In this document: piece after piece, positions 34,324-41,561 of the stretch
How the letters are laid out: each line of letters starts with the position of its first letter
Numbering within the stretch: the first letter of the stretch is position 1
Assembly: GCF_000166715.1 (NCBI RefSeq)
Contig: NZ_AEMI01000037.1
Coordinates: 1 to 41,561 of the forward strand
Direction of reading: 5' to 3'
DNA length: 41,561 nucleotides
From: Leuconostoc gelidum subsp. gelidum KCTC 3527
GTDB taxonomy: Bacteria > Bacillota > Bacilli > Lactobacillales > Lactobacillaceae
Program-made: the position numbers and the translations under genes
The notes under the pieces: model-generated
The model's input: only the letters and a program-made list of their open reading frames with translations
The model's database searches: none
Told to the model about the DNA's origin: nothing

Positions 34324-35673
34324 TTATAGCCCCAATACTTTCTTTAACTCAGTGACATAACGTTCGCCGCGCTCTTCAAAACTTTTATACTGATCCCAGC
34401 TAGCAGCTGCCGGTGACAATAACACGACATCCCCAGTGACAGCAAGTTTCACTGCAACTGGTACAGCTTGTTCAACGTCATCCACAGTAATAACTGGTTT
34501 ATTAGCAGCGCGTGCAACAGTGACAATTTTTTGTTGCGTCTCACCAAAGGCAATAACGGCCTTCACATGTAATAAATTTGGTAATAATCTCATTAAATCA
34601 TCACCACGATCTAATCCACCAGCTAACCAAATCGTTGGCTGGTGAAAACTATTTAACGCTGTTTGTGTCGCTTCAATATCTGTCGCTTTAGAATCATTGT
34701 AAAAAGTCACACCGTTATCCGTGAAAACATGTTGTAAACGATGTTTTACACCACCAAATGTTTCAAGTACATGCCGTATTGCCACGTCATGCACACCTGC
34801 TAATTTTGCAACTGTCACCGCAGCCACAATGTTTTCAAGATTATGTGGTCCTACTAATTTAATATCACTTAGCGGCATCAAATGATTACCCGAAATAATG
34901 AGATCAACGCTATCTGTACGTACAGTATATTCATTTTTTATGCGAGAAAACGCAACAACTTTGGCATGTGTTTTTTTGATAAAATCATCTGTATCTTGGC
35001 CATCTGCATTTAGGACTAGTAATTGGTTAGTTGTTTGATTTTTTGTTAGCTGAAACTTGGCCGTCACGTAATTTTCACGTGTCCCATGATAATCTAAATG
35101 ATTGGCAAAAATATTTGTAATTAATGCAATATCTGGCCGTATATCTGGCGTTCCCATTAATTGAAAGCTTGATAATTCTAATAAAAGTGTATCATCTGCT
35201 GTTAAGTTTTTGATAACCTCGCAGACTGGAATACCTATATTACCAGCAGTCGTTACTTTTTGACCATCACTTTTGAGCATATCTCGAATTAATGACGTTG
35301 TTGTTGTTTTGCCATTTGAACCCGTCACAGCAATTAAACGACCTTCAAATGAACTCAAAGCAACTGCTACTTCTGTCAAAATAGGGATGTTTAACTTTTC
35401 TGCTTGTTTAACTAATGCTGTTTCATAATTAATGCCTGGATTTTTAACTAAATAATCAAAAGTAGTATTTAATGACATCGCATCATCATGGTTAATAAAT
35501 TGGACATCTGCTGCCAACAATTGTCGATATACTATGTCATCTTCGAATTCGCCACCATTAACAACAGTGACTTGCGCCCCAAGTTCAAGCAATCGCTGTG
35601 CCGCTGCTTTCCCTGAACGTGCCCAACCAAATACCATCACTTTTTTATTGTTAAAATCTTGTATTTTCATCAT
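34324..35673 (-). CDS. murD: UDP-N-acetylmuramoylalanine-D-glutamate ligase
   Basis: Adds D-glutamate to UDP-MurNAc-Ala in the cytosol with ATP. The ATP loop AVTGSNGKTTTT (about residue 114), IFANHLDYHGT and the C-terminal domain with NDSKATDIEAT are typical of Mur ligases. Length is 449 residues. Two ATGs are adjacent (35673 and 35670) and either could be used. Between mraY and murG as usual. Confidence 0.97.
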   Translation of the reverse strand: MMKIQDFNNKKVMVFGWARSGKAAAQRLLELGAQVTVVNGGEFEDDIVYRQLLAADVQFINHDDAMSLNTTFDYLVKNPGINYETALVKQAEKLNIPILTEVAVALSSFEGRLIAVTGSNGKTTTTSLIRDMLKSDGQKVTTAGNIGIPVCEVIKNLTADDTLLLELSSFQLMGTPDIRPDIALITNIFANHLDYHGTRENYVTAKFQLTKNQTTNQLLVLNADGQDTDDFIKKTHAKVVAFSRIKNEYTVRTDSVDLIISGNHLMPLSDIKLVGPHNLENIVAAVTVAKLAGVHDVAIRHVLETFGGVKHRLQHVFTDNGVTFYNDSKATDIEATQTALNSFHQPTIWLAGGLDRGDDLMRLLPNLLHVKAVIAFGETQQKIVTVARAANKPVITVDDVEQAVPVAVKLAVTGDVVLLSPAAASWDQYKSFEERGERYVTELKKVLGL

Positions 35674-35715
35674 AACCTGATTTCTAAAATTTTATGTACG
35701 CGAGTAAACCCGCCT

Positions 35716-36678
35716 TTAATTCATGTAAAAGATACCAGCAACTGCTAAAATTGCAGATAAAATCCAAAACAAGGTGTCAATTTGCCATTCACTCCAGCCA
35801 AACTTTTCGAATGAATGATGAATTGGCGCCATTGGAAATATACGTTTATGCCAGAAATGATAACCAACTGTTTGAATAATAACTGACAATGTTTCGATAA
35901 CAAACACCAAACCAAACCAAACCAAAGAAAATGGTATACCAAGCAAAATTGATTCAATAGCTAAACCAGCTCCTAAAGCAAGTGAGCCAGTATCACCCAT
36001 GAAAATTTTGGCTTTAGGTTTATTGAAAATCAAAAAACCAATCAAGGAACCAATCACTGAAAAATTGAAAATGACCAATACTTGATTATGCATGTTCATA
36101 GCAACAACACTATAGGCTGCATAAACAATAATACTTATACCCGCCAATAAACCATCTAGACCATCAGTAAGATTGGTCGCATTTGACCATCCAACAAGCC
36201 AAAACCAAAGAAATGCAAAATAGAAAATACCCAAATTGTACGTCCCAAGCAATGGGATATACAATGTGAAAGGAACACCCATAAACCACATAATTAGCAT
36301 AATAACTGCTGCACTAGCCGTTTGTGCTATTAGCTTTGGCTTAAAAGCAAAACCATCGTCAGCGTGGTTAATTAATTTTAATGTATCATCAATGCCACCG
36401 ATAGTTGCATAAGCCAAAAATGCAACGACCGGAATCACCATAGTCATTACGCCATGCCAACCATTATACAGCCCACCGCCTATAAGTGAACTAATCGATG
36501 CAGCGACAACAAAAAGTGCACCACCCATGCTAGGTGTACCGGACTTTGCTTGATGGTCTGGTCCAAGCTTTCGAATAACTGCCTGTTCTTTTGATTGTTT
36601 TAAAAATTTAATCAGGAATGGCATAAATATTACTGTTACGATTAGTGCGCGGGTCAACGCCCATAAATTTTCAGACAT
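35716..36678 (-). CDS. mraY: MraY, phospho-MurNAc-pentapeptide translocase
   Basis: Integral membrane enzyme that moves phospho-MurNAc-pentapeptide to undecaprenyl phosphate, making lipid I. Ten membrane segments are expected. The motifs KSGTPSMGGALF, GGIDDTLKL, NATNLTDGLDGL and the His-rich loop PIHHSFEKFGWSE are all present, so the active site is intact. 320 residues. Lies nine bases after the pbp gene. Confidence 0.97.
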   Translation of the reverse strand: MSENLWALTRALIVTVIFMPFLIKFLKQSKEQAVIRKLGPDHQAKSGTPSMGGALFVVAASISSLIGGGLYNGWHGVMTMVIPVVAFLAYATIGGIDDTLKLINHADDGFAFKPKLIAQTASAAVIMLIMWFMGVPFTLYIPLLGTYNLGIFYFAFLWFWLVGWSNATNLTDGLDGLLAGISIIVYAAYSVVAMNMHNQVLVIFNFSVIGSLIGFLIFNKPKAKIFMGDTGSLALGAGLAIESILLGIPFSLVWFGLVFVIETLSVIIQTVGYHFWHKRIFPMAPIHHSFEKFGWSEWQIDTLFWILSAILAVAGIFYMN

Positions 36679-36687
36679 GTTCTTTCC

Positions 36688-38868
36688 TTACTTCTTTTCT
36701 TTTAACCTAACGGTAACTTGACTAGTATCTACAACTAACTGATTTTTAGCCACCGTTTGGCCTACAACATATCCAGATCCTGACCAAGTGAGTTTAAACC
36801 CTGCTTCTCGGGCAAATGACTGTGCATCCGTCAAACTCCAGCCCGTCATATCTGGTAAATATGTATTACCTTTTGCATGCAAAATCACCAGTTGGTTCGT
36901 TAATGATTTTTGTTCTGGTAGTAAAGACTGACTCTCAATTTGGCCACTATTACCCACAACAGCTGTTCTAAAACCTGCACCAGTTAATGTTTGCGTCGCT
37001 TTAGCAATTGATCGACCAACAACATTAGGTACTGTCTGTTTCGTTGTCTTTGATTTTACAGCACTATCACTATTATTTAAAGCCTGAAGCATCAAGGGTT
37101 GAAATACCTTGTTCATTGTTATTTGAATTGTTGGATCAGGAAAAACCTTAGGTTGTTTCACAGCCATATAGAAAATATACTTTGGGTTTTTTTCTGGTGC
37201 CAAAACCATCACAGAATGAATGGCATTGTTCAATCCCTGTAAATACTGGCCATTTTCAGATATTTGAGCTGTTCCAGTTTTAGCTGCAATTTGATAACCA
37301 AACTTTCGCAAATCAAACTCTTTTGCAGTACCAGTCTCTTGATTAACAACATCAATCATATATTTACGAACCTGTTGTGCTGTGCTGGCTTTAATAGGGT
37401 GTGCGACAGTATCCGTTTTTCCTTGTTGCATAATTGCCCCTGTTGCAGGATTAACCACTTTATCCACGAAGTATGGCTTAACTTCCTTTCCATCATTTGC
37501 AATAGCTGAGTAGGCTTGAATCATTTGTAGTGGTGTCACACTAATTCCTTGACCATAAGCCGTATTAGCTTGATCAATAGGATAATCAAAAGAATAATGC
37601 CCGGATTCTTCACCATTTAAACCCGATTTAGTCGATTGTAGAAACCGAAATTTTTCAAGATAATTACGCCAAGTTGTGGCTCCAAGCTGCTGTTCAGTTC
37701 GTGCAAATGCAACGTTGGAGGAACGCCAAAATCCTTCTCGATATGTGAGCGTACCCTGGTCTTGCCCAAATGCATCAACAACTTTTTTACCATCAATTAA
37801 GAGTGTCCCAGATGGGTAGGTAGCATTAGGTCGCCACTTGCCTGAATCAATGGCTGCAGCAAGCGTAATACCCTTCATAGTAGATCCAGGCTCAAAAGGG
37901 GCCTGGTCCAATAAATTAGCCCATAGGTCTGGATTAATTGTTTTACCATTAGGATTAAAATTTGGGCGTTGCGTTGCAGCAACGATTCGGCCAGTTTTAG
38001 CTTCCATCAAAACGCCAACTGTTGCTTTTGCCTTCGTCGTTTTAAGTAAGTCATCCATACGCGTCTCAAGTGTATTTTGAAGTGAACTATCTAACGTAAG
38101 GTAAACATCATTACCTGGTTTTACTGTCCTACTATCCTGCACATTTTCCACTTGACCATCATATTTTTTAATACCATTTTTTCCGGCAAGTAATGTATTT
38201 TCAGCAGCTTCTATACCCATAAAACCAATTTGTTGAGATTGACCACTCTTTTTATTTTCGTCAGTACTCATCGCACCAATTAAATGTGATGCCATATTGC
38301 CATTAGGATATATTCGTGATGGCCGTGATATGAAATTTATACCTGGTAATTTAAGGGCCTGAATTTTTTTATACTGATCAATATTTAAATTTTTACTCGC
38401 TTGAACTTTTGTAGAGATAAACTCAACTTGATAGACATTTTTTTCTAATCGACTTAATATATCTTTTTGATCCATGTCAATAATTTTACTAAGCTTTTCT
38501 GCAGTAGTTTCTTTATCTACTACATGACCAGACCCATCAACATATTTACCGGTTTTCGTATCTTTAACACGTGCTACTTTTTTATCAAGCACAGCATACA
38601 TATCATAAACTGTTGTATTTTCTGCTAATACTTGACCGTTAGTATCATAAATTTTACCACGACTTGCTGGTACTATCTGGTTCGCCATAAATGCGCGACG
38701 TGTTGCATCGTTTAAGTTATGTCCATCAACCGAACCACTCGCTATAACAAAAAGACGTATACCAAGCCCTAAAGTTACCAGCACAATTGCGCCCAATAAT
38801 ACACCGCCAAATACTTTGGCGTTTTTAGTAACTTTTTTATTTGGTATCCGTCTCATGGTATTTTTCAT
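36688..38868 (-). CDS. Penicillin-binding protein with PASTA domains (PBP2x/FtsI type)
   Basis: Class B transpeptidase that crosslinks septal peptidoglycan. A membrane anchor (about 20-43), the dimerisation domain, and the transpeptidase with STMK (about residue 328), SSN (about 382) and KTGTAQ (about 531) are followed by two PASTA repeats (about 605-726). 726 residues matches PBP2x of streptococci and PbpB of Bacillus. Two ATGs in the first five codons are possible starts and neither has a strong ribosome binding site. The gene starts two bases after ftsL, so coupling is likely. Confidence 0.95.
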   Translation of the reverse strand: MKNTMRRIPNKKVTKNAKVFGGVLLGAIVLVTLGLGIRLFVIASGSVDGHNLNDATRRAFMANQIVPASRGKIYDTNGQVLAENTTVYDMYAVLDKKVARVKDTKTGKYVDGSGHVVDKETTAEKLSKIIDMDQKDILSRLEKNVYQVEFISTKVQASKNLNIDQYKKIQALKLPGINFISRPSRIYPNGNMASHLIGAMSTDENKKSGQSQQIGFMGIEAAENTLLAGKNGIKKYDGQVENVQDSRTVKPGNDVYLTLDSSLQNTLETRMDDLLKTTKAKATVGVLMEAKTGRIVAATQRPNFNPNGKTINPDLWANLLDQAPFEPGSTMKGITLAAAIDSGKWRPNATYPSGTLLIDGKKVVDAFGQDQGTLTYREGFWRSSNVAFARTEQQLGATTWRNYLEKFRFLQSTKSGLNGEESGHYSFDYPIDQANTAYGQGISVTPLQMIQAYSAIANDGKEVKPYFVDKVVNPATGAIMQQGKTDTVAHPIKASTAQQVRKYMIDVVNQETGTAKEFDLRKFGYQIAAKTGTAQISENGQYLQGLNNAIHSVMVLAPEKNPKYIFYMAVKQPKVFPDPTIQITMNKVFQPLMLQALNNSDSAVKSKTTKQTVPNVVGRSIAKATQTLTGAGFRTAVVGNSGQIESQSLLPEQKSLTNQLVILHAKGNTYLPDMTGWSLTDAQSFAREAGFKLTWSGSGYVVGQTVAKNQLVVDTSQVTVRLKEKK

Positions 38869-38870
38869 AA

Positions 38871-39227
38871 TTATTGGTTAATATTTCTGACATTACTATC
38901 GGATAACGTCATATTATATTTCTTAGCAACCTCATCTAAATTTTGCTTACTTGTTTTATTTTGAATATCGCTACGCAAAGCGTTATTAGTTTCTCTTGTG
39001 GTCTCAGTTTCCGTTTGCATGTTTGCTGCATTCGAACGTGCTGCACTCGTTTGCATACTTGAAAAAACAACGCCCACCATCAATATCATAATGACGGCTG
39101 AAACAAAAGCAACCATTAGCCGTTCTTTTCGTGTCCAACGCGCTGCTTTGTACTTTATACGCGTTTTTGGTTGTGCTAAAGGTAGCGCTTCAGCCGCCGT
39201 TGAATATTGATATGCATTCTGTGCCAT
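38871..39227 (-). CDS. ftsL: Division protein FtsL
   Basis: Small bitopic protein, 118 residues. The N-terminal cytoplasmic part is basic (KTRIKYKAARWTRKER), the membrane segment spans about 38-57, and the outer part is a coiled coil (TETETTRETNNALRSDIQNK). FtsL sequences vary, so position between rsmH and pbp is the main argument. AGGAG lies eight bases before the ATG. Confidence 0.92.
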   Translation of the reverse strand: MAQNAYQYSTAAEALPLAQPKTRIKYKAARWTRKERLMVAFVSAVIMILMVGVVFSSMQTSAARSNAANMQTETETTRETNNALRSDIQNKTSKQNLDEVAKKYNMTLSDSNVRNINQ

Positions 39228-39245
39228 GTTTGCAACTCCTAAATA

Positions 39246-40187
39246 TTATTTGCGTTCGATACCACGTAATTTAGCCGATTGTGCTCTGTGATTAGTTTGT
39301 GTTTCATCATCAGTTGGCAAAATAGGTTTACGTGTTAATAAAGTGTAATCCGCTTCGAATTGACCCGGTAAAACTGGTAAACCAACTGGTAATTCTGGGG
39401 TTGATGTCTTTTCGCGAAACATTTGTTTCACTAAACGGTCTTCAAGTGACTGAAATGTGATAGCACTAATACGACCACCTGGTGCAAGCAAATCAAGTGA
39501 TTGAGTCAGAGAATCTTCTAATGCTCCTAGTTCATCATTAACAGCTATTCTCAATGCTTGAAAGGTTCGCTTTGCTGGATGCCCCCCCTTACGCCGAGCA
39601 GGAGCTGGAATTGCTTCTTTGATAATATCAACTAATTCAAATGTTGTATTAATCGCACCATTTTCACGATGACGCTCTATCTTACGTGCAATTTGTTTAG
39701 GAAAGCGATCTTCTCCATATCGACTTAAAATACGTAAAATATCATTAAATGGCCACTCATTAATAATTATTTTAGCGGTTAATGCCTGTCGTTGATCCAT
39801 CCGCATATCCAGATCAGCATCGTAATTATAACTAAAGCCACGTTGCCCATCATCAAACTGTACTGAACTGACGCCTAAATCATAAATCACGCCATCAACT
39901 TGTCTCACGCCAAGTTCAGCTAAAGCTTCAGTCAGCGTACGGAAATTCCGATGGATTAGGATCAATTTACCTGATGCAATTTCAGTGGCATATTGTTCTT
40001 CGTTATACTTAATTGCTGTATCATCTTGATCAAAACTATAAAGTATGCCGTTGTCTAGTTGCTTAAGAATTTCACCAGTATGACCGCCGCCACCTAAAGT
40101 TGCATCAACATAATGACCATCTGGTTTTACATTCAATAATGCAACTGCTTCTTTTAAGAGTACTGTGACATGTTCAAATTCAGTCAT
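39246..40187 (-). CDS. rsmH: 16S rRNA m4C1402 methyltransferase
   Basis: SAM-dependent enzyme (formerly MraW) that methylates C1402 of 16S rRNA in the decoding centre. [15 protein letters not shown] (SAM motif, about residue 27), [19 protein letters not shown] and [17 protein letters not shown] are hallmarks. 313 residues. Second gene of the cluster, 17 bases after mraZ. Confidence 0.97.
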   Translation of the reverse strand: MTEFEHVTVLLKEAVALLNVKPDGHYVDATLGGGGHTGEILKQLDNGILYSFDQDDTAIKYNEEQYATEIASGKLILIHRNFRTLTEALAELGVRQVDGVIYDLGVSSVQFDDGQRGFSYNYDADLDMRMDQRQALTAKIIINEWPFNDILRILSRYGEDRFPKQIARKIERHRENGAINTTFELVDIIKEAIPAPARRKGGHPAKRTFQALRIAVNDELGALEDSLTQSLDLLAPGGRISAITFQSLEDRLVKQMFREKTSTPELPVGLPVLPGQFEADYTLLTRKPILPTDDETQTNHRAQSAKLRGIERK

Positions 40188-40204
40188 TCCATTTATCCTT
40201 TTAA

Positions 40205-40636
40205 CTAGAAGTCGAAGTCAACTAGTCCTTCTGCAATCTCATCAAAATCATCAGCTGTAGCAAGTGTATAATCATGCCAGTTTTCTGAACTCCAAATTTC
40301 AAATGAATCCCCAGATCCTGTTACTGTCACACTTTTTTCAAGTCCAGCATAGTCTTTTAAGTTTGACGGAATTATAATCCGTCCTTGTTTATCAATTTCA
40401 GCTACCATCGCCCCTGCCATCACAAAGCGTTTAAATTGGCGTGCTTCTTTTTTTCCTAATGGTAGCTCGTTAAGTTGCTTTTCTAATTTTTCCCAAACTG
40501 GCATTGGCATGGCGCGTAATGCATGTTCCATCCAACGCGTCACGATGAACTTCTCGCCTAATTGGTTTCGAAATTTTGCTGGAATAATAAGTCGCCCTTT
40601 GATATCGAGCGTATGTGAATATTCGCCCATAAACAT
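40205..40636 (-). CDS. mraZ: Transcriptional regulator MraZ
   Basis: Ring-forming DNA-binding protein with two SpoVT/AbrB-like repeats, each with the motif DxKGRxxx[15 protein letters not shown] and [14 protein letters not shown]. It represses its own operon in several bacteria. The ATG at 40636 ([11 protein letters not shown]) has GGAGG eight bases upstream and gives the normal 143 residues. A frame from 40651 would start in the ribosome binding site. Three GTGG boxes lie just upstream. Confidence 0.96.
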   Translation of the reverse strand: MFMGEYSHTLDIKGRLIIPAKFRNQLGEKFIVTRWMEHALRAMPMPVWEKLEKQLNELPLGKKEARQFKRFVMAGAMVAEIDKQGRIIIPSNLKDYAGLEKSVTVTGSGDSFEIWSSENWHDYTLATADDFDEIAEGLVDFDF

Positions 40637-40673
40637 CAGGACCACCTCCAATAAAAATTCTATACTACTAATT

Positions 40674-40699
40674 TACCACATTTCACCACTTCCCTCCAC
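40674..40699 (-). promoter_or_regulatory. MraZ operator, three GTGG boxes
   Basis: On the minus strand GTGGAG, GTGGTG and GTGGTA start at 40699, 40689 and 40679, exactly ten bases apart. This is the known MraZ binding pattern (GTGG[A/T]G direct repeats with 4-nt gaps). A TATAGAAT sequence about 20 bases downstream is the likely -10, so the boxes would overlap the -35 region. Confidence 0.85.
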
Positions 40700-40740
40700 C
40701 TAATTACTAATTTGTCATCATTTAGTAAATTTTAACACAC

Positions 40741-40778
40741 ATAAAAACGCTGCTATTCTTGCATAGCAGCGTTTTTAT
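40741..40778. terminator. Terminator between the DUF3397 gene and mraZ
   Basis: A 16-bp perfect stem (41 to 56 and 63 to 78 of 40700) with loop TCTTGC, A-run on one arm and T-run on the other. It ends the DUF3397 transcript and insulates the division cluster. Confidence 0.9.
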
Positions 40779-40790
40779 CGACAAAATATA

Positions 40791-41132
40791 TTAGTGGTGC
40801 CAAAACCCAACAATTGTCACAATTAAAAGTAATAAAGTACCAACCAACCCACTCCACTCCCAATACTTATGCCAAAACAAGCGCCAATGCCATTTGCCTT
40901 GTAATAGAAACCATACCAAAACAGCTCCCACAAAACACCATACTAACAGAAACCATAAAATCAAACTGATACCAAAACAGTATCCCATCGTAACATGTAG
41001 TATCACCCAGACTGGGATGACAATAATATCTAACGTTTTAATTTTAAGATCACCCAATCGTGTCCATCTATTTAACACAAATACAAATAATATGAAACTT
41101 ACCGCACTTAACGGCCAAATCCACCACTGCAT
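40791..41132 (-). CDS. DUF3397 family membrane protein
   Basis: The 113-residue protein has four predicted membrane segments and is very rich in Trp (WWIWPL, GKWHWRLFWHKYWEW). Length, topology and location directly before mraZ match DUF3397, a family of unknown function in lactic acid bacteria. GAGG precedes the ATG. Divergent from the next gene with a 178-base gap that contains a palindrome. Confidence 0.75.
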   Translation of the reverse strand: MQWWIWPLSAVSFILFVFVLNRWTRLGDLKIKTLDIIVIPVWVILHVTMGYCFGISLILWFLLVWCFVGAVLVWFLLQGKWHWRLFWHKYWEWSGLVGTLLLLIVTIVGFWHH

Positions 41133-41201
41133 TACTTTACCTCATAGTTTCTTTGTACTTTAATAACAATACCTAAACCTAAACAAAAAGGCAAGAATTT
41201 C

Positions 41202-41218
41202 TATCATAAATTATGATA
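41202..41218. promoter_or_regulatory. Palindrome in a divergent intergenic region
   Basis: TATCATAA-A-TTATGATA, a perfect 17-base palindrome between two divergent membrane-protein genes. The half-site TTATGATA recurs at 41272-41279 across the -10 region of the right-hand gene, so an operator is plausible. Confidence 0.4.
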
Positions 41219-41253
41219 AATCGTATATAATTCATTGATTTATCATTTTAAAA

Positions 41254-41283
41254 TTGCATATAGATGACTGATTATGATACACT
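41254..41283 (+). promoter_or_regulatory. Promoter of the 68-residue membrane protein
   Basis: TTGCAT (41254-41259) and TACACT (41278-41283), spacer 18. Confidence 0.6.
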
Positions 41284-41310
41284 ATTTTTGAATTATAAAT
41301 GAGGTGAAAT

Positions 41311-41517
41311 ATGACAGATGAACAAAACGCACGGCCTGTTAATGTTAAATTACAAGCAGAAATTGACGCAAAATTAAATCAGCATCGTGTTCCTAAAGCT
41401 GTTCAAAAGCCGCGTACTCGCATCGAAAAAATGACACTTATCATGTCGTGGGTCATGGTTGTATTGATGGTTGGTAGTGTTTTCTATGCTGCAATCAGTG
41501 CATTGGGTTGGTTATAG
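41311..41517 (+). CDS. Small membrane protein, DUF4044-like
   Basis: The 68-residue protein has a polar N-terminal half with a basic stretch (VPKAVQKPRTRIEK) followed by one membrane segment (about residues 42-66, LIMSWVMVVLMVGSVFYAA). The pattern TRIEKMTLIMSWVMVVLMVGS resembles the DUF4044 family often found near mraZ in lactobacilli. No function is known. GAGGTG precedes the ATG, and it has its own promoter. Confidence 0.7.
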   Translation: MTDEQNARPVNVKLQAEIDAKLNQHRVPKAVQKPRTRIEKMTLIMSWVMVVLMVGSVFYAAISALGWL

Positions 41518-41561
41518 CAATTAGTATTTAAAAAACTCTGGCACAATTATTAATTTAGTTA

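Overview
The window looks like a chromosomal segment of a Leuconostoc-type lactic acid bacterium (Lactobacillales, low GC). The reasons are the complete low-GC Gram-positive division and cell-wall cluster, T-box leaders on aminoacyl-tRNA synthetase and amino-acid genes, a PBP with PASTA repeats, an ECF S component, the ung-pta pair and tRNA genes without an encoded CCA. Nearly everything is core genome. I see no insertion sequence, CRISPR array or intact prophage. The genus is inferred from memory of family sequences, not from a search.

Layout. 1-1.6 kb: the infC-rpmI-rplT operon (minus strand) with a promoter, an attenuating leader and an ATA start for infC. 1.5-6.2 kb: a DUF1361 membrane protein, an AAT-type amino-acid permease, and thrS behind a T-box, with an unannotated 40-codon gene just upstream. 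6.2-9.1 kb: a glycerol facilitator, a divergent flavodoxin, yebC and a pgpA-like gene. 9.1-11.4 kb: serC-serA, the phosphoserine arm of serine synthesis, ahead of pgpA. 11.6-14.2 kb (plus strand): tRNA-Leu(CAG), a 39-residue membrane protein, and an ABC exporter that looks leaderless with a coupled 73-residue partner. 14.2-16.6 kb: ung-pta and a divergent LURP-one-like protein. 16.8-20.6 kb: a methionine block of metF, mmuM and a permease, the last two under a Met T-box. 20.6-22.9 kb: an orphan EIIC-like permease behind a leader-peptide attenuator, then upp. 23.2-27.3 kb: tRNA-Arg(CCT), an ECF S component and T-box-controlled ileS. 27.3-41.1 kb: the division and wall cluster in the order mraZ-rsmH-ftsL-pbp-mraY-murD-murG-divIB-ftsA-ftsZ-sepF-yggT-ylmH-divIVA (minus strand), with a MraZ operator of three GTGG boxes. 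A DUF3397 gene and a divergent small membrane protein close the window.

How it works together. The amino-acid theme is strong: three T-boxes (Thr, Met, Ile), serine synthesis, homocysteine methylation fed by metF and mmuM, and a leucine-codon-rich leader peptide in front of a protein that would normally be called a sugar PTS subunit. That leader (21855-22089) is the best candidate for something undescribed. It has a consensus promoter, a 20-codon ORF ending in Leu-rich codons, a long-range inverted repeat around the ORF, and mutually exclusive antiterminator and terminator hairpins. It suggests that the orphan EIIC protein answers to amino-acid, probably leucine, supply. Other points are an IleS with no cysteine anywhere (its C-terminal zinc ligands are replaced), several short ORFs with good ribosome binding sites, and two genes where a hairpin sits between a purine-rich element and the start codon.

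Start codons were chosen by ribosome binding site and family N-terminus, so several differ from the longest reading frame (thrS, glpF, serC, pta, the mmuP-like permease, ECF S component, ylmH, mraZ, infC).
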